Assembly: GCF_900114475.1 (NCBI RefSeq) | Contig: NZ_FOTE01000001.1 | Coordinates: forward strand, 313,306-377,305 | Length of the DNA stretch: 64,000 nt | DNA from: Paenibacillus sp. 1_12 | GTDB lineage: Bacteria > Bacillota > Bacilli > Paenibacillales > NBRC-103111 | Direction: 5' to 3' | In this document: in pieces, positions 19,216 through 28,267 of the stretch | Position numbering within the stretch: the first letter of the stretch is position 1 | Layout: the number at the start of each line of letters is the position of its first letter | Notes under the pieces: model-generated | Databases searched by the model: none | Told to the model about the DNA's origin: nothing | Seen by the model: only the letters and a program-made list of their open reading frames with translations | Program-made: the position numbers and the translations under genes

Positions 19216-19998
19216 TTAATGAACAGGAATATCCCTGTCTTTCATATATTGCGCAGGTGATTTGCCAGTTTCCCTTTTGAACACCCGATGAAAATAGGAC
19301 GGATCACAATAGCCCAAATAATCGGAGATGTCACCCACGGTTCTTTGGGAATGACTCAACAAATAGACGGCTGTTTTGACGCGCATCGCATGCACATAGC
19401 TTCCTATGGTTTGGCCGGTAACTTCACTGAACACCGATGCGGCATAATTCGGGCTTTTCCCTATGACTTCCCCCAATTCCTCCTTTGTCACCTTCTCACG
19501 GTAATGATTCTGGATATAGCCTTTCATCAGACTGGTGTGCTTCTCCTTCAATGCTGAAGGACGCCCCTCCTCGACTTCCCTGTTCAGGTGGGTCAAAATT
19601 TCCTGAGTTAATGCTCCGCACATGGATTCACAGAAAGCCAGTCTTTCACTCCACTCCTCCTGAAGCACCCGAAACCGCTGCAGCAGCAGCTCATATTTAC
19701 CTGTTTTCCATTTGCAGTAATAGGGGTTATTCACTAGAGGCAGCAGCAAAGCTGCAGAGCTTTGAAAGCATACGACATATTTCTCATGCGTAACCGTAGG
19801 AATACACTTGCCATAGTACGCTTTATGGTGAGGAATGAAGAGCAAATCCCCTTTTTCGAGCAGTACCTTCTCTCCCTCGATCCAATACACACATTTGCCA
19901 TAACTGACCAGAACCAAAGTGTGATGAAGAGCCCCTTGCTCATACTCCTCAAACCAGCTCGTCCCTGCGTCCAGCCGAACCGTCTTGATGTCCATCAT
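19216..19998 (-). CDS. AraC family transcriptional regulator
   Basis: 260 residues: N-terminal cupin sensor domain (~1-130, with KGDLLFIPHHKAYYG) and C-terminal AraC double HTH (VTKEELGEVIGKSPNYAASVF and RTVGDISDYLGYCDPSYFHRVFKRETGKSPAQY). The ATG at 19998 is preferred over GTG 20001 because GGGAGG lies 7 bases before it. It is convergent with the sugar permeases and divergent from the pyruvate kinase gene, so either could be its target. Cupin-AraC proteins usually sense a small sugar. Confidence 0.9.
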   Translation of the reverse strand: MMDIKTVRLDAGTSWFEEYEQGALHHTLVLVSYGKCVYWIEGEKVLLEKGDLLFIPHHKAYYGKCIPTVTHEKYVVCFQSSAALLLPLVNNPYYCKWKTGKYELLLQRFRVLQEEWSERLAFCESMCGALTQEILTHLNREVEEGRPSALKEKHTSLMKGYIQNHYREKVTKEELGEVIGKSPNYAASVFSEVTGQTIGSYVHAMRVKTAVYLLSHSQRTVGDISDYLGYCDPSYFHRVFKRETGKSPAQYMKDRDIPVH

Positions 19999-20066
19999 CA
20001 CTGTACCTCCCTACTGAAAAGTTTGATGAATAGGTCTCACAGCACTCAGACCACAACTAATTAAAG

Positions 20067-20109
20067 TACTATTATTCAAATACCATACTATTATTCATAG
20101 TCTTATTCA
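20067..20109. repeat. Direct repeats between AraC and pyruvate kinase genes
   Basis: TACTATTATTCA occurs at 20067-20078 and again at 20086-20097 (19-base period), and the core TTATTCA recurs at 20103-20109. Tandem direct repeats one to two helical turns apart are how AraC-family proteins bind DNA, so this may be an operator. Confidence 0.4.
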
Positions 20110-20167
20110 ATAATATTGCCTACAATAAGTCCATTCAAGGTTATATAGATATAGAGGAGTGCTGACA

Positions 20168-21589
20168 ATGACAAATCGCAAAACGAAAATCATGTGTACC
20201 ATGGGACCTGCCTGTGATTCCGTTGACATGCTGAAGAAGCTGATTCAAGCCGGTATGAGCGCAGCCCGCATGAATATGGCTCACGGAGATCTGGACGAGC
20301 ATAAGGGAAGAATCGATAGAGTTAGACAAGCTGCCAAGGAGCTCGGCGCAACCGTAGCGATTTTAATGGATATCAAAGGCCCGGAAATTCGCACAGGACT
20401 GCTTCAGGAATCCTCATATGAGCTGAAGACAGACGCCAGCCTCACTTTAACGACTGAACAAATTAAAGGAGATTCCAGCCGTATCTCTGTTTCCTACCAG
20501 GACCTTACTCAAGACGTTAAACCAGGCTCTCGTATTCTAATTGATGACGGACTGATTGAGCTGCAAGTCGAAACGATTGAAGGCACGGAGATCCACTGCC
20601 GCATTCTGAACGGCGGCATGATCAAGTCGCGCAAAGGTGTGAACTTGCCAGGTATCCATACCTCGCTGCCAGGCGTTACCGAGCGCGATGTCATGCATAT
20701 TGAATTTGGAATCGAGCAGGATATCGACATTATCGCTGCTTCCTTCGTACGTAAAGCAAGCGATATTTTGGAAATTCGAGAGCTGTTGGAAAAGCGCGGA
20801 GCCTCGCATATTCAAATTATTTCCAAGATTGAAAATCAGGAAGGCGTCGATAATCTGGATGCGATTCTGGAAGTATCAGATGGCTTAATGGTAGCCCGTG
20901 GCGACCTTGGGGTCGAGATTCCAGTCGAGGATGTCCCTATTATCCAAAAACAGATGATCCAAAAAGGCAATGCGGTAGGCAAACCGATCATTACGGCTAC
21001 CCACATGCTGGATTCCATGCAATACAATCCGCGTCCGACAAGAGCGGAAGCCAGTGACGTAGCTAATGCCGTTTATGACGGTACCGATGTTCTGATGCTG
21101 TCAGGGGAAACTGCTGCCGGCAAATATCCGCTTGAATCTGTACGCATGATGGCCTCCATTGCAGCCAATATCGAAGAGGTGCTGCCATACAAGGATATGC
21201 TTCGGATCAAAGCCGCTCAACAGAAAGCCACGATCACCGAAGTGATCAGCCAGTCTGCCGTTAGCTCCTCGCTTGATCTTGAAGCGAAAGCTATTCTGGT
21301 TTCCACCAGCACCGGATTCAGCGCTCGCATGGTAGCCAAATACCGTCCGAAGGCGCCTATTATTGCCGTCACTGCAAGCGAACGTGTGCAGCGCCGCCTG
21401 AGCCTATGCTGGGGAGTCATTCCCGTATCAGGCAATCAAGTAGCCTCTACAGACGAAATGTTCCAGTCCACTATCCACAGCGCCTTGCAAAGCGGCAACG
21501 TTGTATCGGGCGATCTGGTTGTCATGTCTGCCGGTGTCCCTGTTGGCGAAGCAGGTTCGACCAATTTGATTAAAATTCAGCATATTTAG
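20168..21589 (+). CDS. Pyruvate kinase, short divergent form
   Basis: 473 residues; converts PEP and ADP to pyruvate and ATP. Start motif KTKIMCTMGPA, catalytic region IISKIENQEGVDN, EVSDGLMVARGDLGVEIP, NPRPTRAEASDVANAVYDGTD and LSGETAAGKYP. It lacks the extra C-terminal PEP-utiliser domain found on B. subtilis Pyk (about 585 residues). The potassium site is altered: the usual RLNFSHG is R34-M-N-M-A-H-G40 (Ser to Ala38) and DTKGPE is D68-I-K-G-P-E73 (Thr to Ile69). TATQMLDSM reads TATHMLDSM. No pfkA is adjacent, unlike the usual pfkA-pyk pair, so it is probably a second paralogue. Start ATG 20168 with AGAGGAG 9 bases upstream. Confidence 0.88.
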   Translation: MTNRKTKIMCTMGPACDSVDMLKKLIQAGMSAARMNMAHGDLDEHKGRIDRVRQAAKELGATVAILMDIKGPEIRTGLLQESSYELKTDASLTLTTEQIKGDSSRISVSYQDLTQDVKPGSRILIDDGLIELQVETIEGTEIHCRILNGGMIKSRKGVNLPGIHTSLPGVTERDVMHIEFGIEQDIDIIAASFVRKASDILEIRELLEKRGASHIQIISKIENQEGVDNLDAILEVSDGLMVARGDLGVEIPVEDVPIIQKQMIQKGNAVGKPIITATHMLDSMQYNPRPTRAEASDVANAVYDGTDVLMLSGETAAGKYPLESVRMMASIAANIEEVLPYKDMLRIKAAQQKATITEVISQSAVSSSLDLEAKAILVSTSTGFSARMVAKYRPKAPIIAVTASERVQRRLSLCWGVIPVSGNQVASTDEMFQSTIHSALQSGNVVSGDLVVMSAGVPVGEAGSTNLIKIQHI

Positions 21590-21594
21590 TAGCA

Positions 21595-21745
21595 CGGTGA
21601 ATACGTCCCGCTGCGCGGCCAAATATCCTTCCGATCGCTGTTGAAATCGTGAAATTCGATGAGGTTAAGAGGTGTATTCACGATTTCAAAGGCGAACGCT
21701 GACGCTTCTCCAGGATTATTTGGCCGCTCCACTCTTTATTCACCG
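21595..21745. repeat. Long palindromic intergenic element, copy A
   Basis: Ends CGGTGAATA (21595-21603) and TATTCACCG (21737-21745); next arms GCGGCCAAATA (21615-21625) and TATTTGGCCGC (21717-21727), perfect 11 bp; an inner hairpin TTGAAATCGTGAA/TTCACGATTTCAA (from 21641). Blocks CGATCGCTGTTG (21632-21643) and CGCTTCTCCAG (21703-21713) also occur in copy B at 28514-28643 in the same order. Confidence 0.8.
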
Positions 21746-21806
21746 GACTTTTTTAGATCACGGTTGCGATCACTGCACCTGAACGTAACTTCTATTCATA
21801 TAAAAA

Positions 21807-21857
21807 TTAACGCCCTTCACCTACACTTTGTAGAATAAAGGGCGTTATTTCTTTTTT
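21807..21857. terminator. Bidirectional terminator
   Basis: AACGCCCTT (21809-21817) with AAAGGGCGTT (21837-21846), followed on the plus strand by a T-rich run and on the minus strand by T-rich sequence. It serves the convergent pyruvate kinase and O-antigen-ligase-like genes. Confidence 0.8.
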
Positions 21858-24379
21858 TATTTAACTCCATTACCAGCACTGACAATGCTCTCAATCAGCT
21901 GCTTTTCATTCGGATCTATCGCTATGAGCTTGTCATACAAAGGCTGATCCTGCATATTTTGTTTCTGTAGAGCTGCAAGGTACCAACGCGCTATCATTCT
22001 TAGCGGCACATCACTTGCTTGGTTCTGATTATTGAATTGATCGCTAACATAAGGCTTAAGCCAATTTGCAGCGCCAGCAAAATCACCTTTAAAATATTGA
22101 ATCTGGCTGAGACTGACTGCAATGTTACCGGTCATACCAAAAGGATTTCCTTGATTCTGTTCTTTAGGCAGACTCTTCAAAACTTCTGCTTTGGTTACCA
22201 CGGATTGATAGATGGCCAACGCACTATTCCAATTCGATTCTGCACTCTGTGAATTGTTCGTAAGCTTAGCCGAATTACCCATCTGTACTTTAAGATCAAT
22301 CGCATTTTCATATATCGAAATATCCCACGGATAATTCAAAATTTCAGCTGCTGCCAAATCAGCCGCCTGCTGGACCTGGCCCTTCATTTGATACATGTAG
22401 ATTTGCTGGGCAACTAATCCGCGATTGTGCGGCTCTTTCAGCTTTAATTCATTCAGAAGTCGCTGAGCTTCCTCAAAAAGCTTCTCGTCCTTATTCTGAT
22501 TGTACACTTGCAGTAGAATGCCTATTTTCCCTGGAAAATACTGAGTTGGCAGCACATACTCGGGATGATTCGGATGCAATCGAATGGCTTCATTCAAAGG
22601 TTGTATAATGTCATTATAATTATTGCTTTGTGTAGATACTTCAATTGCTTTAAAAAAAGCCGTATTAGCGCTGAGCAGTCTCATGGACATGACAAGCACT
22701 ACGATTGAAACCACCAACAGCAAAGCTGGAAATCCCTTGTGTATCACAGGCTTGTCCAGATTCCATTTCCACTTGATCGAAGCTCCTCCTGAAAACGAAG
22801 CCATCGCACCCAGACACATAAACAAGACAATGCCGCAGTAAACATAACTAAGATCAAAATCGATAAGACTATGAACCAGTAAAGAAAGCGCGATAATCAA
22901 AAACACAAAATGCGAGTCTCTAGATTCCATACTGCTTCTGGCATAGCTGCGGATATACATAAAGAAAATACTACCCATAAACAATAAAGCAACTAGTATG
23001 CCTACCAGCCCTGTCTCAACCAGATACTGCAGGAAAAAGTTATGTGCTTGTCGACTTACATAAGGATTGTTTTGATACTTTTCGTATAAGGCCGCCCAAG
23101 CTCCCCCGCCCGCTCCGAATATTGGGTAATCCTTAAACAGCTTGATAGAATCACTATAAAAGGTCCCTCTCTCCAGAACACTATGCTGAGCAAAATTAAT
23201 ATTTTCAAGACGATTTTTTACACTGTCGGGTAGAAATCTGGAAGCACCTGTATCTTGGAAAATAAGCAAGGCCCCCAAAACACCAATTACAATCGCAGTG
23301 ACCGGAACGATGATATTGATATATTTTCGATTGCCCAAACGCTGTACAGCAGCTTCCAGGATGGGCGCTACGTATTTGTGCAAAATAATGATGATAAGGG
23401 TGACAACAAGCGATACTCCCAGTAGCAGCAGCCAGGAGCTGGTTGATAAAGCCGCGTCGTATTGGTTGTTCAGCTTACTGCCTGCATCTGTTATCTTTTG
23501 CAGAATGATCAAGGATGCGGCAAAGGCAATACCCATGTAGATTAGGTACATGATTTGGCGCTGCAATTGGAAAAAGAATAAGATGATAAGCAATAGGATT
23601 GGAATGATAACGATAGCGCCGCGTGAAAGTGTTAAGAAAAACGAAATCATGATCGGAACAAGCATGAATGCATGAAAAGCTACGATCGGGAGCTTCTTTG
23701 TGCTCGACACGAGGTACAGCGCAGCAAACAGCAAAGCCATCAGGAATGCCGCGTACGTATTGGCATACTGGAATACAGATGTAAGTCGAAATCCGTTAGA
23801 ATCATTCATGACGGCGTGCAGATAAATTCCATTTGGAAAAGAGCCTGCCCAGAAGATGAGTTTCAGAGCAAGCTTGCCATTTCCGAATAAGTTGAAAAGA
23901 CCAAAAAATGTGATTAAATAACCGGAGCCAAGCAAATTATAGGTCAATATAGAAATGGCTCGTTGGTTTCTTAGGAGGTAAGCCCCCGCGATAAAAAATG
24001 CAGCATACATGATTTCTATCAAAACCATGCTGGACGCATAATAATTAGAGGCTGCAGAAAACGACGAAATCAGATAGGTGACCGGCAATAAACATACGGC
24101 TACACTTAGTGCATCCTTATACGTTTTCCATTTCCAGTTAAAGAAAAAGTAGATAGAAATGAGGAATAAAGCAATAGAGCACCAGATGAGGGCAGAGTAA
24201 ATAGAACGTTCAAAATCAACAACGTTACCATTAAACAAAGCTCTTTGAAAAGGGGACCATAAGAGAAATAAGACGACTAAGACCATCAAGCAGCAATAAA
24301 TTAATGAATTTTTATCATTCGACAATGAGCTTTCTTTGTTCTTTTTACCGTATACGTGAGGCTTTCTATCGTTGAACAT
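21857..24379 (-). CDS. O-antigen ligase/Wzy-like membrane protein with TPR-like C-terminus
   Basis: 840 residues from the ATG at 24379 (AAGGAG 6 bases upstream; a GTG at 24394 lies within the ribosome binding site and is rejected). About 12 membrane helices fill residues 25-570. The large loop with FGAGGGAWAALYEKYQNNPYVSRQAHNFFLQYLVETGLVG contains the H-N/R pattern of the Wzy_C (O-antigen ligase) family. The C-terminal ~250 residues are soluble and helical, TPR-like. In Gram-positive bacteria this family is involved in surface polysaccharide polymerisation or attachment. It stands alone, with no other polysaccharide gene beside it. Confidence 0.83.
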   Translation of the reverse strand: MFNDRKPHVYGKKNKESSLSNDKNSLIYCCLMVLVVLFLLWSPFQRALFNGNVVDFERSIYSALIWCSIALFLISIYFFFNWKWKTYKDALSVAVCLLPVTYLISSFSAASNYYASSMVLIEIMYAAFFIAGAYLLRNQRAISILTYNLLGSGYLITFFGLFNLFGNGKLALKLIFWAGSFPNGIYLHAVMNDSNGFRLTSVFQYANTYAAFLMALLFAALYLVSSTKKLPIVAFHAFMLVPIMISFFLTLSRGAIVIIPILLLIILFFFQLQRQIMYLIYMGIAFAASLIILQKITDAGSKLNNQYDAALSTSSWLLLLGVSLVVTLIIIILHKYVAPILEAAVQRLGNRKYINIIVPVTAIVIGVLGALLIFQDTGASRFLPDSVKNRLENINFAQHSVLERGTFYSDSIKLFKDYPIFGAGGGAWAALYEKYQNNPYVSRQAHNFFLQYLVETGLVGILVALLFMGSIFFMYIRSYARSSMESRDSHFVFLIIALSLLVHSLIDFDLSYVYCGIVLFMCLGAMASFSGGASIKWKWNLDKPVIHKGFPALLLVVSIVVLVMSMRLLSANTAFFKAIEVSTQSNNYNDIIQPLNEAIRLHPNHPEYVLPTQYFPGKIGILLQVYNQNKDEKLFEEAQRLLNELKLKEPHNRGLVAQQIYMYQMKGQVQQAADLAAAEILNYPWDISIYENAIDLKVQMGNSAKLTNNSQSAESNWNSALAIYQSVVTKAEVLKSLPKEQNQGNPFGMTGNIAVSLSQIQYFKGDFAGAANWLKPYVSDQFNNQNQASDVPLRMIARWYLAALQKQNMQDQPLYDKLIAIDPNEKQLIESIVSAGNGVK

Positions 24380-24586
24380 AACGTACTCCTTCACTTTGGA
24401 AAAATGGGTAAATTTGATAAATACTTGTAAAGTATATCAATTTCTCCTCCGTTATGCCACATAACCTAAAGTTCTCGATGGAATTCATACTATCTTCACA
24501 TTCACCTGATGCATGGAGCCTAATATCTACTAAAATGAAGTTGTATACTTACACACTCCCCATTATTTAGAAAGTAGGCGTTATTA

Positions 24587-24883
24587 TTGTCCAAGCTCTC
24601 ACTCTCCTTGTTGAAGATTATCGGTTATGCAGAAGGTATATCCTTCCTCGTGATCCTCTTCATCGCTATGCCTATCAAATACTTTACTGATCTCTACAAT
24701 CCCGTTCCCATTGTCGGTATGCTGCATGGCGTTTTATTCGTTATTTTTTGTGTGGCGATTGTTTTTGCGGCCATTATGAACCGCTGGTCCATTCTGCGAG
24801 TGCTCGGAGCCTTTTTATCGGCGTTCATCCCTTTCGGTCCTTTTATATTAGAATCCCGTTTGCGTAAGGATACTCGTGTATAG
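24587..24883 (+). CDS. DUF3817 integral membrane protein
   Basis: 98 residues, three hydrophobic segments, with the family pattern LLKIIGYAEGISFLVILFIAMPIKY and PVPIVGMLHGVLFV, then FIPFGPFILESRL. Start is TTG with only a weak AGTAGGCG ribosome binding site. Function unknown; the family is widespread in Gram-positives. Confidence 0.85.
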   Translation: MSKLSLSLLKIIGYAEGISFLVILFIAMPIKYFTDLYNPVPIVGMLHGVLFVIFCVAIVFAAIMNRWSILRVLGAFLSAFIPFGPFILESRLRKDTRV

Positions 24884-24943
24884 TCCAGCCAAATTTATCA
24901 CAATTGAGCATTCACAGTTTTGTGTACTAACTGATGACCAACA

Positions 24944-24985
24944 CAAAAAATAAGCATAAGCCCCTTGATGGGACCTATGCTTATT
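24944..24985 (-). terminator. Terminator of the acyl-ACP desaturase gene
   Basis: AATAAGCATA (24949-24958) and TATGCTTATT (24976-24985), with a six-T run on the minus strand; directly downstream of the desaturase stop. Confidence 0.75.
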
Positions 24986-24991
24986 AACCTT

Positions 24992-25903
24992 TTAACTAAT
25001 TCCTTTGGCTGCGAGCCGCTGGCTGATTCTCTGCAGCTTTACATGGTATTGCAGTAAATCCTGCTTGGCACTCTCCGCATCAGCCCTGCTTGGCTGTAGC
25101 TTTGCAATCGCCCAGAATTGGATCAAATAATCAAATACCTGATTAAAATAGGATACCGGGCCATAATTGGCATCCTTCGCAATGACGTCCATCCGTTCCT
25201 TGAATGATGGCATCGCAGTGCCTGGCATGGCAAAGCTCGTCATCGCTTTATGAATGTAATAGACAAAATTATGATCAACCCCCAGGTACCCCTTCACGGC
25301 ATCCCGATAAAAAGCAAAATGCAGCGTTTCATCCTTGGCAATCCTTCTCAGCAGCTTAGCCAAATACGGATCATGAGGACCCGCAGCCTTCGCTACATTG
25401 TTGTAGAAAACCATCGTCGCCAGCTCCTGAATAGCCGTATACACCATCGTTTCCATAGCCGTATCAAAATCAGGAACAAATCCGCCCTCCACCACCGTTT
25501 TGCGCAGCTTGTGCAGCTCGTGTGGGTCCGCATTCCGAGTAATGATCAAGTAGGTTTCAAGCAAGTTGGAATGCTGGTCCTCTTCTGATACCCAGGTATG
25601 AACAAAATCCTGCAGCACCTTGAGAGAGCCCTTAAAGGTCGTAGCCAAATGATGATAGAAAAATGGCAAGTTAACTTCGGTCAGCAGTGAGGTCTCAACA
25701 GCAAGATAGATTGGCAGCGGCAGCTTTCTTTGCTCGATTGACCATGGCTCTGTGATGAAGGAACGCCCCAATTCCCAAGGTATGAATTCGTGATAGCTCC
25801 AATCTATTTCAGAGGCACGTTTACGGTGCAATGCATATAGCTCGGTTAAATATGGCTCTAGCTTGGGACTAAAAACATCAAGCTTATAGTTTTCTAATGG
25901 CAT
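24992..25903 (-). CDS. Soluble acyl-ACP desaturase (diiron, FA_desaturase_2)
   Basis: 303 residues, all-helical. The two diiron motifs are visible: EEDQH in WVSEEDQHSNLLETYL (about residue 108) and DETLH in AKDETLHFAFYRDA (about residue 190), plus upstream glutamates in ETSLLTEVNLPFFYHHL. This is the plant stearoyl-ACP/mycobacterial DesA family, which introduces a double bond in acyl chains using O2 and reduced ferredoxin. Bacilli more commonly use the membrane-bound Des enzyme. ATG with TGAGGAA upstream. Monocistronic, next to an oxygen-using ba3 oxidase. Confidence 0.87.
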   Translation of the reverse strand: MPLENYKLDVFSPKLEPYLTELYALHRKRASEIDWSYHEFIPWELGRSFITEPWSIEQRKLPLPIYLAVETSLLTEVNLPFFYHHLATTFKGSLKVLQDFVHTWVSEEDQHSNLLETYLIITRNADPHELHKLRKTVVEGGFVPDFDTAMETMVYTAIQELATMVFYNNVAKAAGPHDPYLAKLLRRIAKDETLHFAFYRDAVKGYLGVDHNFVYYIHKAMTSFAMPGTAMPSFKERMDVIAKDANYGPVSYFNQVFDYLIQFWAIAKLQPSRADAESAKQDLLQYHVKLQRISQRLAAKGIS

Positions 25904-26047
25904 TTGGGTGTGTTCCTCAATTCTTATAAACGTTATGTCTCAAGTAAGGATACCATACATTGCTCTTAATAAATAATTATTTCATATTTTCATAGACTTT
26001 ATTCCTAAATAAGAGTATTATAAACTATTTATTTGAAAATTTTCACT

Positions 26048-27697
26048 CTACCACGTAACCATTCCCTTAGCTCCTACACCCGGATTATTCAAAAGCTCCA
26101 TTACGGGAACCGTATAAGCAACCAAAATCAACACGACTAATATGACCACCCAAATGCTCCATTTTTCAAAAATAGCAGGTGTCGGTTCCGCAGTTTCTGC
26201 AACCTCGCCAATCGGATATTCCGTGTAGCCCTTAGGCGCTCTCAACAGCAGAATAACGTTCATGATGATCATCAGCACACCAATGAACAAGATCGTGCCG
26301 CCGATCGCCATCACCACATGATAAGGCATCCAGAGGATTGCATCAGGATGATCCTGGTACGTTGTAAACGCAGTACGTCGAGGTGATCCCAACAAACCTA
26401 CCGTATGCATGGAGCTCGACATAAAGAACATACCGATGAGCCAGGTGATCGTTTGGGCAATCCCCAGCTTATGCAAGAGCGGTGTCAGCACCCGTCCTGT
26501 CAATGACGGAATTAACCAATAAGTCATTCCGAAGAACGTCAGGGCCACACTGGTTGCAACTGTCAAATGAAAATGTCCAGTTACCCATAACGTATTATGA
26601 ACAACCGCATTCATCTGGTCACTTGCATTAATAATGCCGCCTGCACCCGCAGGAATGAAGATCAGCATACCCATGAACGGTGCAAAAAAACGCACATCCT
26701 TCCACGGCAGCTTTTTCAACCAGCCGAACAGCCCCTTGGCACCAAGAGAACGACCATGCAGCTCAAAGGTAGCGAACAGCGAAAATGCCGTCATTAAAGA
26801 TGGAATGACAACCATAAAAGTCAAGATGACCTGAACATACTTCCATACAGGTGAAATCCCCGGCTCCATCAATTGATGGTGAAGTCCTACCGGAATGGAG
26901 AACAACAAGAGCATAATGAACGACAGCCTGGCCAAAGCATCACTGAATATTTTGCCGCCAATAATTTTGGGAATGATCACATACCAGCAAATATAAGCAG
27001 GCAGCAACCAGAAATAGACCAAAGGATGCCCGAAATACCAAAACAATGTCCGACTCAGCGTCACATTCACCGTTTCGACCCAACCGAACGACAGTGGAAT
27101 CAACTGAAACAGCACTTCAACAGCCACTCCCAGAGTAGCAATCAACCACATCAGCATCGTAACGACCGCCATAAAAGAGAAAAGCGGCGACAGCTTCGCT
27201 TTATGCGTTTTTTTCCAATACCGATATTGAATAAAAATCCCGAAGCCGCTCATCCAGCTCCCCACGACAATCAGCACCAGCGCTACATAAAACCACGGGG
27301 ATGCCATCATCGGCGCATAAAAGGTGTACAGTACGGTTGCCTTGTTAAGCAAGATCAGAATCGTTGCGATCACTGTACCCGCCGTCATCATGAAATAGCC
27401 AACCCAGCCCAATGACCTGGCAATCGGCAGCAGCTGACCGCCCAATGTTCTTGCCACACCTGAATAAAGGAATCCAATGATAAAATAGGTCGTAAATACA
27501 ATCGCCATCAAAATGCCATGTGCCGTCAGCAGCTGGTAATAGCCAATTTCATAGGGAAGTGTTATGCTCCCGCTACGCACCAAGCCTTGGAGTAAGCCTG
27601 CCACGCCTCCCAACAGCAGTGCGATAAAGGCAAACAAAATATGAGCCAGCACCAGTCTTGAATCGCGGCGGTCAAAAGCTTGTTCTTGGGTTATCAT
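26048..27697 (-). CDS. ba3-type cytochrome c oxidase subunit I
   Basis: About 549 residues and 13 membrane helices of the heme-copper oxidase B family. Ligands: heme His in TAHGILMAIVF; CuB His and cross-linked Tyr in GHPLVYFWLLPAY; CuB HH in VGLHHQLMEPG; and heme His pair in VTGHFHLTVATS. The short type and partner set (IIa, II, I) match Thermus ba3/cba. ATG 27697 is preferred over TTG 27706, which is only 2 bases from AAGGAG. It reduces O2 at the membrane and pumps protons. Confidence 0.92.
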   Translation of the reverse strand: MITQEQAFDRRDSRLVLAHILFAFIALLLGGVAGLLQGLVRSGSITLPYEIGYYQLLTAHGILMAIVFTTYFIIGFLYSGVARTLGGQLLPIARSLGWVGYFMMTAGTVIATILILLNKATVLYTFYAPMMASPWFYVALVLIVVGSWMSGFGIFIQYRYWKKTHKAKLSPLFSFMAVVTMLMWLIATLGVAVEVLFQLIPLSFGWVETVNVTLSRTLFWYFGHPLVYFWLLPAYICWYVIIPKIIGGKIFSDALARLSFIMLLLFSIPVGLHHQLMEPGISPVWKYVQVILTFMVVIPSLMTAFSLFATFELHGRSLGAKGLFGWLKKLPWKDVRFFAPFMGMLIFIPAGAGGIINASDQMNAVVHNTLWVTGHFHLTVATSVALTFFGMTYWLIPSLTGRVLTPLLHKLGIAQTITWLIGMFFMSSSMHTVGLLGSPRRTAFTTYQDHPDAILWMPYHVVMAIGGTILFIGVLMIIMNVILLLRAPKGYTEYPIGEVAETAEPTPAIFEKWSIWVVILVVLILVAYTVPVMELLNNPGVGAKGMVTW

Positions 27698-27742
27698 CTT
27701 ACTCAACTCTCCTTCATGTATTCTAGCCTCTATGCGATTGGA

Positions 27743-28234
27743 TCACTTCACAATAATCCGTGTCTGCATCATTTCGTGAGCGACGCCGCAGTATTCGTTA
27801 CACAGCACCAGCAGCTCACCCGCCTTGGTGAACTTGTACGTCATTTGGGTAATTTCGCCGGGCACCACCATCATGTTCACGTTCGTTCCCGGAATTTCGA
27901 AGCCATGAACAACGTCCTTGCTCGTAATGTGAAAATGCACAGTAGCCCCCAGCGGAATTTCCATTTTCTCAGGACCATATCCAAAAGCGAAAGCAAGCAT
28001 GTAGGCATCATATTCGTTCTCGCCAATCTTTTTCAGCCCTAACTGATTGAACGGCGCCGTAGATTCCACCGTTTCCGGATTCACAGTCTCACGCTGTGCA
28101 GTATGTCCGGCATGCTGCTGGCCTGGTGGCTGAGCGCCTTGTGCGAAAGCACCCACACCCAGCACGATTAAAAACACGACGAGCATGGACACCCCGAATA
28201 TTAACCAAATCTTTTCATATCGATGTAAATGCAT
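27743..28234 (-). CDS. ba3-type cytochrome c oxidase subunit II (CuA)
   Basis: 163 residues: one N-terminal membrane helix (about 10-32), a His/Gln-rich linker, then a cupredoxin domain. The CuA ligands are in DVVHGFEIPG and LVLCNEYCGVAHEMM (C-x-E-x-C-x3-H-x2-M). The first electron acceptor from cytochrome c. It lies 33 bases downstream of the subunit IIa gene, in one operon. AAGGAG upstream of the ATG. Confidence 0.92.
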   Translation of the reverse strand: MHLHRYEKIWLIFGVSMLVVFLIVLGVGAFAQGAQPPGQQHAGHTAQRETVNPETVESTAPFNQLGLKKIGENEYDAYMLAFAFGYGPEKMEIPLGATVHFHITSKDVVHGFEIPGTNVNMMVVPGEITQMTYKFTKAGELLVLCNEYCGVAHEMMQTRIIVK

Positions 28235-28267
28235 GCTTCCCCATCTCCTTTTGATCTATCGTAGTGA

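Noticed and set aside
26873-27415. 180-codon plus-strand open frame opposite the oxidase gene
   Set aside because: Antisense to a strongly recognised cox1; composition is that of a reversed membrane protein gene.
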